Shown: one piece after another, positions 55,701 through 64,000 of the stretch
Layout: every line of letters begins with the position of its first letter
How positions within the stretch are numbered: position 1 is the first letter of the stretch
From: Bacillus_BD sp050389805
GTDB lineage: Bacteria > Bacillota > Bacilli > Bacillales > Cytobacillaceae
Length of the DNA stretch: 64,000 nucleotides
Assembly: GCF_050389805.1 (NCBI RefSeq)
Contig: NZ_CP130945.1
Coordinates: 2,046,001-2,110,000 of the forward strand
Direction: 5' to 3'
Position numbers and translations under genes: made by a program
The notes under the pieces: model-generated
Databases searched by the model: none
The model's input: the letters and a program-made list of their open reading frames with translations, nothing else
What the model was told of the DNA's origin: nothing

Positions 55701-56282
55701 GGATTAATTCAATTATCCGATGAACATTATTTTGAAAATGACATTATAGCTCGTTTGCGCGAATTCTTATCTGTAACATTTGGAGAAGAAACTGTTGAAG
55801 AAAACTTACAATGGCTTGCTGAATCCCTTGAATTAAAACGAAATGAAACAGCAGAAGAACGTTTACGTAGATATTTCATGGATGAGTTTTATAAAGACCA
55901 TTGTCAATTATATCAAAAACGTCCTATATATTGGCTTGTTGATTCAGGAAAACAAAAAGGATTACGTACACTTATTTACATGCACCGTTATCAACCTGAT
56001 ACAATGGCAACTATTCGTTTTGAACATCTTCAAGAAATCCAAGAAAAGTATAACAATGAAATTGCAGCCATTGATTTGCGTATTGTGAATCCAAATTTAA
56101 GTGCTACTGAGAAGCGTGATCTTGAAAAACGGAAAACTGCCTTCCAAAAACGTTTGGATGAATTGCTTGATTTTGATAAAAAACTGGCTGAATATGCCAA
56201 TGCCCAGATTGACATTGACTTGGATGATGGTGTGAAGGTAAATTACGCAAAATTTGATAAAGTGCTGGCAAAGATTAAATAA
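52794..56282 (+). CDS. pglX: BREX methyltransferase PglX copy 2, intact
   Basis: An intact 1162-residue PglX behind a GAGAGG site. Order of motifs: QLFTPKWIVQYM (near 240), DPCVGSGHILVYAF (motif I, SAM binding, near 310), LFGLDIDDRAAQLA (motif II), KYDVTITNPPYMG (motif IV, near 485), then the target-recognition region (about 500-900) and a conserved C-terminus ending VNYAKFDKVLAKIK. It is the functional N6-adenine methyltransferase candidate for this BREX system. Its first 500 and last 200 residues are nearly the same as copy 1, while the middle differs, so it probably recognises another DNA sequence. Confidence 0.9.
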   Translation: MNKTELKNFAVSARRGLLEKVALRAKIFGIDENNGLTIEEKFGQLAINGEQYSLDKKSAFLALKKQLEIKSYEQLIEEVAYTWFNRIIAIRFMEVNEYMPERVNVLSSSTGKVEPDILSEFETMDLDIDLAAIKDLIRQGETEEAYRKLFIAQCNALNNILPFMFEKIHDYTELLLPDFLLDTESVINNLVSNEELTDSFREVEVIGWLYQFYNSEPKDIVFANLKKNKKIEKYDIPAATQLFTPKWIVQYMVENSLGKIWLESNPNSSLKESMRYYIEPAEQNKEVKQKLEEIRYKNVNLEEITIIDPCVGSGHILVYAFDLLYQMYEEAGYSSTDIPQLILENNLFGLDIDDRAAQLASFAILMKAREKSRRIFRKKVSINIYSIQESNLFEKEGIVELLGKNDTEKTEVKQILDTFIDAKNFGAILQLPQVNYDRYLNRIEQIEDTQLSLENFRIYDQMPTFQYLLRQAKVLSSKYDVTITNPPYMGNKGMNNVLTKFVKSKYPNSKGDLSTILMERSLNLTKSNGYISMINIPAWMFLVRYESLRDYLLSNTQIQNLVHFGRGVFGSDFGTVAFVLRNSHVSNYLATYKRLIDKQGEVESVAEKERKFFESRRNIIRKQEDFKLIPGTPISYWISNQLITVFSTGTPLSEIGEARSGLQTGNNDLFLRYWYEVDFKNIGFNFNSVEEASETNYKWFPQVKGGAFRKWYGNFDYVVNFLNNGEAIRNYEGTGIIKSPHLYFKEGITWSHTSNLSFGCRILPKGFIFNVEAPTVFNIDDNLLLLGLLNTKLTDFIFSLINQSFHYLVGDMKKLPIILPKDKEEISNIRRIVEENILISKIDWDSSEFSWNFKKHFILLNKNNFYTIEQSYNNWCEIVNRQFINMKKNEETLNAIFINLYGMNEEMNPYVADEAITLNKSDRKTDIKSFLSYFIGNLMGRYSLDIDGIVYAGGSWDDSKYKAFIPNKFGLIQLSDEHYFENDIIARLREFLSVTFGEETVEENLQWLAESLELKRNETAEERLRRYFMDEFYKDHCQLYQKRPIYWLVDSGKQKGLRTLIYMHRYQPDTMATIRFEHLQEIQEKYNNEIAAIDLRIVNPNLSATEKRDLEKRKTAFQKRLDELLDFDKKLAEYANAQIDIDLDDGVKVNYAKFDKVLAKIK

Positions 56283-56311
56283 AAGGTTACTTATTACTTT
56301 CAGAAGATCAG

Positions 56312-56354
56312 TACTCACCGTCGCTTTTACGATGCGGATGACGGTGGGTATTTT
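56312..56354 (+). terminator. Hairpin between pglX copy 2 and pglZ
   Basis: CTCACCGTC pairs with GACGGTGGG (one G-U) around a long loop, followed by TATTTTATATTTTT. It could attenuate or terminate within the operon; pglZ then has about 85 bases with its own possible promoter. Confidence 0.5.
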
Positions 56355-56439
56355 ATATTTTTCGGCAAATGACTTTTGATTTGGTAGAATAGACTTATAT
56401 TTAGAAATGTGATAGCCGCAGTTTAACCGAGGTGAAAAA

Positions 56440-58947
56440 ATGGATGTAATTGAAATGGTCCGTGAGCGGATTTGCGAGGAGAAAAATAAGAAAGAACGTG
56501 CTATTGTTTTTTGGTATGATTCATCTGGACAAGAAACGGTAGAGTCGTTAACGGAATTATTAGTAGATGAGGATGTAACGGTACGTGAGATAACGGAGGA
56601 TAATTTCTTTAAGTTGAAAATTGAAATAGAAATCGAGTATCCTAAAAGGTCTTATTTATTGTATGCCCCTTTTTCAAGGCCTTCTGATGAAGAGAATTTT
56701 TTATTAGATATTCTTTTATACGGATCTGAATTTAAAGCAGATCAAATTGCCATATGGTCTGAACAATTAGGAGTAAAAGATATTATATTACGTACAGTCG
56801 TTAACCGTTACCCAGCGTTTTTTAATAGCAAGGAACGGAGAGAAAGGTTAAAGAAAGTAGTTAACCCTTCGCCTAAAGAGGAAGAAATTGAAACGGCATT
56901 ACTTGCTGTTCTAACAAGCGCTCCATCCTCCAATATTTCTCATATTACAAAGCACCTCTTGCTTGATGGTTTGGAAGAGGATCAAAATAGTACTTATAGG
57001 AAAATTAGTAAGTTGTTCTCAATTGAGCGGATGTGGGAGTTATTAGAACAGTATTTTGGATTGCGTCTTTCAGATGAACAGAGAAAACTACGATACTTAA
57101 TGGAACAATTTTTATATGCTCATTTTTCTAGGGATGCAGCAGTTAATATTAAAGCATTGGATGAAAAGTATTCGACTGTACGGGCAAATATTTGTGCTTT
57201 ATTTATTGATGACTGGATGCGTGGGAATGCAGACGAAGTTGAAGTAGTGGAAGAATACATAAGAAACTTGGAAAATAGTTTTAATTTAAGATCTCATTTA
57301 CAGGAAATATCTGTGGAGCAGTTTGATAAAGTAACAACATTTCCACTTATTGATCTGTTACATATTGAAAAAGTAACAGATGAATTACAGCATAAGACCA
57401 TTCATTTTGAAGCTTGGATAGAAAGGATTTCTAATCGATTAAGCACTCACTGGGGAGGTAAACCCAAAATAGCCGGGTTGTATCGTACATTATTGGAAGC
57501 TGTACGATTAACTGATTACAAAGAATTCTTAACTCAATATGATACACGTGAAGAATTGTATGGACAATATATAGCCAGTCTTCATTGTATTGATCAGACT
57601 TATCGTCACTTTATGCAAGCCTATACGAGACTCCAGCAAAGAGAATGTGTAGAGCCGATAGCAGAAGTTCTTACGAATTGGTATGAAAATGTCTATTTAC
57701 GAAAAATAGCTGATGAAACAAATTATGTTCTTGCTAACGAGCAGCAATCAAAGATTCCTTTACAGAGTAGCTTCTTTAAAAGAACGATACAACCCATCTT
57801 AGATAAGGAATCGACAAGGATATTTGTCATCATTTCAGACGCACTTCGGTATGAGGTTGGTTTTGAGCTTTGTGAGCGCCTAAATGGACGGATTAACGGT
57901 GAAGCTAGCATTTCACCAATGCTTGCTAGTCTTCCGACGTACACCCAGTTAGGAATGGCTTCTTTACTACCACATCGTAACTTGACTCTAGGTGAAAATA
58001 AAATAGTCTATGCGGATGGTGAACCGACAAACGGTACAGCAAACCGGATAAAGATTTTACAAAAGGTCAATCAAGATGCGATTGCTTATCGTTGGGAAGA
58101 ATTTGATAATTGGACTCAAACAGAGGCGGATGCAAAGTTTAAAGGGAAACGACTTGTGTATTTATATCATGATGTGATTGATGCTGTAGGGGATTCAAAG
58201 AAATCAGAGCGAGATACGTATGCAGCAGCGGAGAAAGCAATACAGGATTTAGAACGGACGATTGATCGACTTTCACGATTGCAGGCAAAACGAATCTTTA
58301 TCACAGCTGATCATGGTTTCTTGTTCCAATACCCTAAAATAGAGGCTGATGTAAAAATTGAAGCCGTAACAGGAAACATCATTGACAGTAACCGCCGATT
58401 TGCATTGGGACAAGGTCTCTCTATTCCAGAAGGGGCTGTTAAACTAAGTGAAGCACAATCAGAATTAACAGAAGTAGAAACGGTATTAGCAAAAGGAATT
58501 AACCGTTTTACTGGCGGTGGCGGATTACAATTTATCCACGGTGGTGCTATGCCACAAGAAAGAATCATCCCACTTATTGATTATCGCCGTACGGATCGAG
58601 CCGAAATAGTAGGTGTAAGTGTTGCTATGTTAGATAAAGTCATCACAAATTTCCGTGTGCCTGTCACTTTTTATCAAGAAGAAAGTATTTCTAATGAGTA
58701 CCTTCCACGTAAAATTAAGGCAGCTTTTTATATAGACAACGAACGGATTTCAAATGAAATTGACTATACTTTTAACTTAACAGGAGAGAATTCGGACCGT
58801 ACAGAAAAGCTTATCTTTAATCTAGCAGAAGCCTATTACACGATGGGACAAGTTTGTACGTTAAAGATTGAAACTGTACAAGAAAAGAGTATAGACTTTT
58901 ATAAAGAAGAAACATTTACGATTCGAATGTACGAAGCATTGTTTTAA
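56440..58947 (+). CDS. pglZ: BREX protein PglZ (alkaline phosphatase superfamily)
   Basis: An 835-residue protein. The PglZ domain is in the second half: FVIISDALRYEVGFELCERL near residue 465 with the metal-binding Asp, ASLPTYTQLGMASLLPH, LVYLYHDVIDAVGDSKKSE near 570, and IFITADHGFLFQYPK near 620, matching the conserved Asp/His motifs of the superfamily. The first half is helical and interacts with partners in known systems. PglZ is a metal-dependent enzyme of the BREX core; its substrate is not settled. A separate AGGTGAAAAA site precedes the ATG, after a hairpin. Confidence 0.9.
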   Translation: MDVIEMVRERICEEKNKKERAIVFWYDSSGQETVESLTELLVDEDVTVREITEDNFFKLKIEIEIEYPKRSYLLYAPFSRPSDEENFLLDILLYGSEFKADQIAIWSEQLGVKDIILRTVVNRYPAFFNSKERRERLKKVVNPSPKEEEIETALLAVLTSAPSSNISHITKHLLLDGLEEDQNSTYRKISKLFSIERMWELLEQYFGLRLSDEQRKLRYLMEQFLYAHFSRDAAVNIKALDEKYSTVRANICALFIDDWMRGNADEVEVVEEYIRNLENSFNLRSHLQEISVEQFDKVTTFPLIDLLHIEKVTDELQHKTIHFEAWIERISNRLSTHWGGKPKIAGLYRTLLEAVRLTDYKEFLTQYDTREELYGQYIASLHCIDQTYRHFMQAYTRLQQRECVEPIAEVLTNWYENVYLRKIADETNYVLANEQQSKIPLQSSFFKRTIQPILDKESTRIFVIISDALRYEVGFELCERLNGRINGEASISPMLASLPTYTQLGMASLLPHRNLTLGENKIVYADGEPTNGTANRIKILQKVNQDAIAYRWEEFDNWTQTEADAKFKGKRLVYLYHDVIDAVGDSKKSERDTYAAAEKAIQDLERTIDRLSRLQAKRIFITADHGFLFQYPKIEADVKIEAVTGNIIDSNRRFALGQGLSIPEGAVKLSEAQSELTEVETVLAKGINRFTGGGGLQFIHGGAMPQERIIPLIDYRRTDRAEIVGVSVAMLDKVITNFRVPVTFYQEESISNEYLPRKIKAAFYIDNERISNEIDYTFNLTGENSDRTEKLIFNLAEAYYTMGQVCTLKIETVQEKSIDFYKEETFTIRMYEALF

Positions 58948-58952
58948 AGAGA

Positions 58953-58987
58953 GAACCTGTCTTGCAAAAGAGCTTGGCAGGTTTTTT
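58953..58987 (+). terminator. Hairpin between pglZ and the helicase gene
   Basis: AACCTG and CAGGTT pair, extended by an inner GC/GC stem, and TTTTTT follows. It has terminator form, yet the helicase ribosome site begins only a few bases later, so it probably gives partial termination. Confidence 0.65.
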
Positions 58988-59004
58988 AGGAAGGAGGCAA
59001 ATAG

Positions 59005-62000
59005 ATGTTAAAAGTAGGAGAAATCATAAAAGGACCTTTTTGGCCTGAAATAATTGAAATTAAAAATTGTGAGCAAATTGATGATGATCTATATTTAGTT
59101 GAATCAATCGGTAGGAATACAAATAAATACTATGATCGCTATCTAGAGCAATACCAGTTAGAGCAACTAGAAAAGATTCAGCAGGAGGGTTCTTCTTTTA
59201 ATCAGGAACGCCTGCAACATTATCTTCAGTACTATATTTTGAAAACAGATGAGAGGTATTCACAATCAAGAGCAAGAGGGAATAAAAAGATCATCCCGTT
59301 GCCCCATCAAATTGAAGCGGTTTATAGTCGGATGCTTCAATCTCCACAGGTGCGATTCTTACTAGCTGATGATCCGGGAGCGGGTAAGACCATTATGTCC
59401 GGGATGTTGATTCGAGAATTATTGGCAAGACAGAGTGCAGAACGGATTCTTATCCTTGTTCCACCCCTTGTATTAAAGCAATGGCAGGAAGAGTTAAAAG
59501 AAAAATTTGGTGAAGACTTTACGATTGTAACTCGATCTGTCTTGAACACTTCCAATGAAATTAATCCGTTCGAGGCTTATGATAAAATCATTGCTTCTGT
59601 TTATTGGGCATCAAGAGAAGAAATTAAATCACTCATTTTAAAATCTCAATTTGATCTTGTCATTGTGGATGAGGCTCATAAAATGGCAGCTTATACTCAT
59701 GGTGTAAAAAAGAAAAAGATTCAGCGTACAAAGATGTATCAACTAGGCGAGGCCCTATTGCGACATACAGATCATTGTTTATTACTCACAGCGACCCCAC
59801 ATAAAGGGGATAAGGAGAACTTTCGCCATTTAATGAGTTTGGTCGATCATGATATCTTTTCTCGTCTCAATAGTGGGGACTCTATGTATGAGAAGAGTAA
59901 TCCTTTTGTGATTCGTAGGTTAAAAGAGTCTATGTTGAATTTTGATGGAACGCCACTCTTTCCTAAACGTACGACTAAAACCATTTCATTTGAATTGAGT
60001 GTTGAAGAGCAGGAATTGTATGAAGAAGTCACTGAATATGTTCGAGAACATTTTAATCGAGCCAAACAGAATAATAAACCAAATGTAGCTTTTGCAATGA
60101 TGATTTTGCAACGCCGTTTAAGTTCGTCATTGGACGCTATTTATCTTTCACTAGTACGTCGAAAAGAGAAACTTGAGGATGTATTATTAAATCAGCAACA
60201 AATTCAGCAAGTTGAAACTGATGATTTCGAAGAACTATCTGCAGATGAACAAGAAGAGCTGGAAATGCAGTTAGAAGGGGAAACAGACACACTTAATTTA
60301 GAAGAGTTGCAGCTTGAAATTGATGTACTAGGCCGTTTAGTAGAGAAAGCAAATGGGATCCGTCAGCAAGATGTAGAACGAAAATACATTGAACTCGAAC
60401 AAACTCTTTTTGGAAGAAACGGGCTTTTAGCAAAAGGAGAAAAGATCTTAATTTTTACCGAATCAAAGGATACTCTGTATTACTTAGAAAAGAAGCTACT
60501 GGCATTCGTACCAGAGGTAGCTAAAATAGTCGGAAACTTCTCGATGGATCAGCGGCGCATGGAGGTAGAAAAGTTTCGTAATGACCTACAAATTATGTTG
60601 GCTACAGATGCTGGTGGGGAATCAATCAACTTGCAGTTTTGTAACCAGATGATTAATTATGATATCCCTTGGAATCCAAACCGACTGGAACAAAGAATGG
60701 GCCGTATCCATCGGATTGGACAGAAAAATGAAGTGTTTATTTTTAACTTAGTTGCCTCCAATACACGAGAAGGAGATGTATTGGTTCGCCTACTTGAGAA
60801 AATGGAACTGATGCGAAATGATTTAGGGCAAGAGCAAGTATATGACTTTATTGGAGATGTATTAAAGGAACAAGGTGTGGATCTCTCAGACTTAATGGAG
60901 GAAGCGGTAAGTGGTAGGGAGCACTTAGATGAACTCATTGCGCGTATGGATAAAACGCTCTCAGAAGAACATAAAAGGCTATTGGAATTAGCCAATCAGG
61001 AGAGGATGGATGAGCAAAGTTTTGACTTACCGGGAATGAGAAGAGCATACCAAGAGCTATCCATTAATAGTTTGCCATCAAGAGTATATGGTGAATTTGT
61101 CGTTACTCAGTTTGAAGAAACGCGAATCCGTCTCCATCTTTCATCTGATGAGACAACAGGGAGAATTGACCGTTTTCCGAAAAATATCCGCGAATTAACA
61201 AAAAAGCGACGGATCCCATTGAAAATGGATGAGTCGATACGCTTTGCCTTAGATCCCCGGAAAGAAACAGAAGAAACACCATTATTACAAAATGATCACC
61301 CACTTTATAAACTAGCTTTAGAATTGGGTGGAACCGAAATTCAGCAAGTTTCCATTCCTGTTTGCCGTGTTAAAGCGAATGTAAACGAGCGAGTGACTGT
61401 TGAATTAGATCAAGTCAGTATAGTGGATGGTACGGGAAGGGAACTGGAGCGTTCTCTCATGCTTTTAGGAAAACGGGAATCAGGGGAATGGATTCAAATT
61501 GATCCATACTGTTTGTTTACTGAGCCATTTGAAGTGATAGACACAGATGGTACAGAAGATTCAACCTTCAAAAGAGAGGCCATTATGCAAGCTCGGCGAC
61601 TATTGCAAGGGGTTCAAATGAAGAGAGATGATTATGTGAACAAAAAGAGTGTGTATTTACGAAAATCTTTTGATGAACAAATGATTACTCTTCAGAATCG
61701 TTTATTTCAGTATGAACAAACCAATATCGATTACAAAAACAGTGCTTTAATTAATCAAACTTATACTCAAATTGAAGACCTAGAGGAACGAAGCCGTGAG
61801 CGTTTAGATGATATTGAACGAGAGCGCAGTATACAATTACAACCAATTAAGCAAATCGCCCAAATGATCCTAGAGCCTATTGCACAGATAGGCAGAATAA
61901 TCCCTGATGATGTATTTAAACTAGTAAAAGAATATGAATATCAACATGGGAGACTCAATATCCAAAAGAGAGATGCTTTTGGACTTGTTGATTTTACCAG

Positions 62001-62166
62001 TGAAGGTACGAAGGGTGAAACACGTTTTATTATTGTAACGGATTCTTTACCAGAGCTTTTACAAAACCTCCGTCACGAAGATTATCTTGGCATTGAAAAA
62101 CTAGTTTATATATATGTGATTGAAAACAATGAAATAAGAGAAGAAAATTCATTAAAATTACTATAA
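59005..62166 (+). CDS. Large SNF2/DEAD-type helicase in the BREX operon (BrxHII/DrmD-like)
   Basis: A 1053-residue helicase that starts behind GGAAGGAGG. Motifs: RFLLADDPGAGKTIMSGML (motif I, near residue 115), ILVPPLVLKQW, DLVIVDEAHKMA (motif II), LLLTATPHKGDKENF (III), ILIFTESKDT near 490, then LATDAGGESINLQF (V) and NRLEQRMGRIHRIGQKN (VI). The RIGQ ending and long charged C-terminus place it with RapA/DrmD/BrxHII-type SNF2 helicases. It occupies the place where type I BREX systems have brxL. It may be the DNA-translocating effector of this variant. Which helicase subfamily is correct cannot be settled by eye. Confidence 0.8.
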   Translation: MLKVGEIIKGPFWPEIIEIKNCEQIDDDLYLVESIGRNTNKYYDRYLEQYQLEQLEKIQQEGSSFNQERLQHYLQYYILKTDERYSQSRARGNKKIIPLPHQIEAVYSRMLQSPQVRFLLADDPGAGKTIMSGMLIRELLARQSAERILILVPPLVLKQWQEELKEKFGEDFTIVTRSVLNTSNEINPFEAYDKIIASVYWASREEIKSLILKSQFDLVIVDEAHKMAAYTHGVKKKKIQRTKMYQLGEALLRHTDHCLLLTATPHKGDKENFRHLMSLVDHDIFSRLNSGDSMYEKSNPFVIRRLKESMLNFDGTPLFPKRTTKTISFELSVEEQELYEEVTEYVREHFNRAKQNNKPNVAFAMMILQRRLSSSLDAIYLSLVRRKEKLEDVLLNQQQIQQVETDDFEELSADEQEELEMQLEGETDTLNLEELQLEIDVLGRLVEKANGIRQQDVERKYIELEQTLFGRNGLLAKGEKILIFTESKDTLYYLEKKLLAFVPEVAKIVGNFSMDQRRMEVEKFRNDLQIMLATDAGGESINLQFCNQMINYDIPWNPNRLEQRMGRIHRIGQKNEVFIFNLVASNTREGDVLVRLLEKMELMRNDLGQEQVYDFIGDVLKEQGVDLSDLMEEAVSGREHLDELIARMDKTLSEEHKRLLELANQERMDEQSFDLPGMRRAYQELSINSLPSRVYGEFVVTQFEETRIRLHLSSDETTGRIDRFPKNIRELTKKRRIPLKMDESIRFALDPRKETEETPLLQNDHPLYKLALELGGTEIQQVSIPVCRVKANVNERVTVELDQVSIVDGTGRELERSLMLLGKRESGEWIQIDPYCLFTEPFEVIDTDGTEDSTFKREAIMQARRLLQGVQMKRDDYVNKKSVYLRKSFDEQMITLQNRLFQYEQTNIDYKNSALINQTYTQIEDLEERSRERLDDIERERSIQLQPIKQIAQMILEPIAQIGRIIPDDVFKLVKEYEYQHGRLNIQKRDAFGLVDFTSEGTKGETRFIIVTDSLPELLQNLRHEDYLGIEKLVYIYVIENNEIREENSLKLL

Positions 62167-62460
62167 CTGATCGATTCGTGTGTTGATGTAACTGTTCATG
62201 TTCGGGAGTACTGGCTTATCATGTGGAGGTAGGCAAGATAGACTTTTTCGATGAAGCTGGACTTAGTAAAAGCTAACTTCTTGGCAAGAAAATTATATCC
62301 ACGAAGGCTCATGTCTAGCCATATGGCATTTTCGGGAAAAATATAAATGCGAGAACTAGATTTACTTATTATATAAAAATATAATTGAATTTCAAGAAAT
62401 TAATCGATAGTGTAAGTAATTAAAGCTTAAAGTTTAAAGCGATTCAAGAAGATGAACTTT
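62167..62460. other. Gap between convergent genes
   Basis: It contains possible debris (GTGGAGGTAGGCAAGATAG, and CTCATGTCTAGCCATATGGC) but no supported gene. No terminator with a clear T tract was found directly behind the helicase gene. Confidence 0.4.
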
Positions 62461-62512
62461 TAATTTAAAAAGGGTATAAACAATAATAATGAATTTCATT
62501 TGTTTATACCCT
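62461..62512 (-). terminator. Terminator of the UvrD-like gene
   Basis: On the reverse strand AGGGTATAAACAA pairs with TTGTTTATACCCT and is followed by TTTTTAAATT. It begins a few bases past the stop codon at 62519. Confidence 0.8.
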
Positions 62513-62518
62513 AAAATT

Positions 62519-63970
62519 CTATTTTGATATAATTTCGTACAAATCCTTATTCAAATCATCAATAAAAGGTGAATATTCTTTTGTTGCTATCAGCATTAAT
62601 GTTTTTTTAGCACGAGTCATCGCAACATAAAGTTTCTTCCTCTCACGTGATAGAAATTCGTTTTCATCCTCGCCAGGTGCGGGTTTTGAATAGGGCAATT
62701 TACCTTTTTGTAAATCAGTTACAATTACGTGATCAAATTCCAACCCTTTAGATGAATGATAAGTAATTAACTTTACCCCTGGGGAAATAAAGTCTGTTTC
62801 ATTATCTTTAATTTTGAAAACAGGAATTCCTTTTAAATTGAGTTTCATTTTAATGCTATCAAGTCTCATGTGAGAAACAGCAATAATCCCAATAGTATCT
62901 TTAGGGTAAGAACCTCTGATTCTTTGAACATATTCTAAAATATGTTGGTCTTCCATTTGTATATCTTGGCAAAAGCATAATTGAGGTATTTTCCCCTCAA
63001 TATCTGGCTCTTGAGCTTTCTGATAGTCTACATCTTTTATATAGAGTTTGTCTTGTTCTTGAAATTGATTAGCTAATCGAATAATTTGACGAGTAGAGCG
63101 GAAAGTCTGTTCTAAAAATTTACTTCTATTACCTGTTATGTCGACTCCAGCTTGTTTCCAAGTAAAAGTTCTTCTATATATTTGTTGTCCTTTATCGGCA
63201 CCTATAGTAAGACTTTTTTTTGCAATTTTTCTTATTGCTTTTATTTGCATCGTGTTCAGATCTTGAGCTTCATCTATTAGTATATGATCCGGTTTAATCT
63301 GATCTGGAATTTGATCTGCGTTTTCTATTAATATATTTGCAAGATCATCCCCGTCAATTCCTTGATATTTTTTGTGTTTTTTTAATAGTTCATTATATTT
63401 TTCAAGTACATCATAAATAGTCTGTCGATGGGTTTTCAAAACTTTTACATCGTTACCTCGTCCAGCTCGTTTTATTGAAAGATATTCCTCTCTAGTATTT
63501 ATACCTAAACCCTTTATCCATTCAATTTCATCACAAAGAAAAGATAAAAGTGTAGAGGTTTTTCTTTTATTATCCGTTAAATTTGGGAAATGAACATTTT
63601 TAGAATGAGCATTGACAATATTTTTTGCAAAATTAATAGCCTCAATTCTATAGTCACCCACAACTAATCTAGTGTGGGGATAATTAGTTTGTTTCAGTAA
63701 TTCTATTCCCCATTGATGAAAGTTTTTAACTTCTAGGTTATTTGAATACAACTTTGCTGATAATTGACGAGAGTAATTAGTAAGAGCTTTACTAAATGTT
63801 ATGAACAAAACAGAATCATTAGGATTTTTTTCTTTTAAGTAATCAGCTCTAGCTAGTAAAATAGTGGATTTTCCACTACCTGGTATACCTTGAATAAGTA
63901 AATCACCTTCAGGTTTATGTGTCACACAATTTTGTTGAATCTCAGTTAATTTAATTGCTGATACAGCCAT
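62519..63970 (-). CDS. UvrD/Rep-like SF1 helicase, compact
   Basis: A 483-residue SF1A-type helicase, shorter than the 650-750 of UvrD or PcrA. Motifs: DLLIQGIPGSGKSTILLARA (motif I, near residue 24), DHILIDEAQDLNTMQIK (motif II, near 225), EQTFRSTRQIIRLAN (IV), LITYHSSKGLEFDHVIVTDL (V) and RKKLYVAMTRAKKTLMLIA (VI). The 1B/2B insert regions are reduced. It starts behind GAGAGGG at 63970. It is convergent with the BREX operon and may be a separate defence or repair gene at the island edge, possibly with a partner outside the window. Confidence 0.8.
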   Translation of the reverse strand: MAVSAIKLTEIQQNCVTHKPEGDLLIQGIPGSGKSTILLARADYLKEKNPNDSVLFITFSKALTNYSRQLSAKLYSNNLEVKNFHQWGIELLKQTNYPHTRLVVGDYRIEAINFAKNIVNAHSKNVHFPNLTDNKRKTSTLLSFLCDEIEWIKGLGINTREEYLSIKRAGRGNDVKVLKTHRQTIYDVLEKYNELLKKHKKYQGIDGDDLANILIENADQIPDQIKPDHILIDEAQDLNTMQIKAIRKIAKKSLTIGADKGQQIYRRTFTWKQAGVDITGNRSKFLEQTFRSTRQIIRLANQFQEQDKLYIKDVDYQKAQEPDIEGKIPQLCFCQDIQMEDQHILEYVQRIRGSYPKDTIGIIAVSHMRLDSIKMKLNLKGIPVFKIKDNETDFISPGVKLITYHSSKGLEFDHVIVTDLQKGKLPYSKPAPGEDENEFLSRERKKLYVAMTRAKKTLMLIATKEYSPFIDDLNKDLYEIISK

Positions 63971-64000
63971 ATTATCCCTCTCAATACTAGAAGAGTTCCA

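Noticed and set aside
1..64000. CRISPR array
   Set aside because: No evenly spaced direct repeats with unique spacers were seen, and no cas genes. The repeats present are dispersed and irregular.

Overview
The window looks like a low-GC Gram-positive chromosome of the Bacillaceae. It has strong AGGAGG-type ribosome sites, several TTG/GTG starts, U-tailed hairpin terminators, Bacillus-type housekeeping genes and the short intergenic repeats common in that family. No rRNA, tRNA or CRISPR array was seen.

Bases 1-21,350 are ordinary but eroded chromosome. Intact genes include a ring-cleavage dioxygenase tail, a phospholipase D-like membrane protein, a secreted metallophosphoesterase, a lipoprotein, a 3-hydroxyisobutyryl-CoA hydrolase-type enzyme, an L,D-transpeptidase, a NERD/zinc-finger nuclease-like protein and a MarR regulator with two luciferase-type monooxygenases under shared palindromic operators. 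Between them lie pieces of dead genes and mobile DNA: a LysR gene broken by an extra 5-bp repeat unit, an HTH gene with an internal deletion, an IS200/IS605 tnpB tail, a group II intron 5' end just behind a terminator hairpin, and a tyrosine recombinase with an in-frame stop. Two families of dispersed repeats run through the gaps.

Bases 21,500-25,100 hold a cyclic-di-GMP (GEMM-I) riboswitch with a terminator, followed by a WHH-type HNH nuclease gene, an Ala/Gly-rich membrane protein and a frameshifted companion gene. This is a plausible toxin-like cluster controlled by c-di-GMP.

Bases 25,600-64,000 are a dense defence island. In order it holds a DUF1643-like gene with a small coupled partner, a 1222-aa RecD-like helicase with a C-terminal nuclease-like region, a reverse-strand zinc-ribbon repeat protein with an embedded nuclease, a dead tyrosine recombinase fragment, a complete type I Zorya system (zorABCD), a two-gene JAMM-protease/Z1-ATPase cassette, and a BREX operon (brxA, brxB, brxC, two tandem pglX, pglZ, large SNF2-like helicase). 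A convergent UvrD-like helicase closes the window.

In Zorya, ZorAB form a membrane proton-driven motor anchored in peptidoglycan, and ZorC/ZorD act on invading DNA. In BREX, PglX methylates host DNA while BrxC, PglZ and partners block phage. Here the usual brxL is not seen and a helicase takes its place. The two pglX genes share their ends but differ in the middle, and the first is split by a one-base deletion, which suggests swapping or switching of methylation specificity. The JAMM/Z1 pair between the two known systems is the best candidate for an undescribed module.
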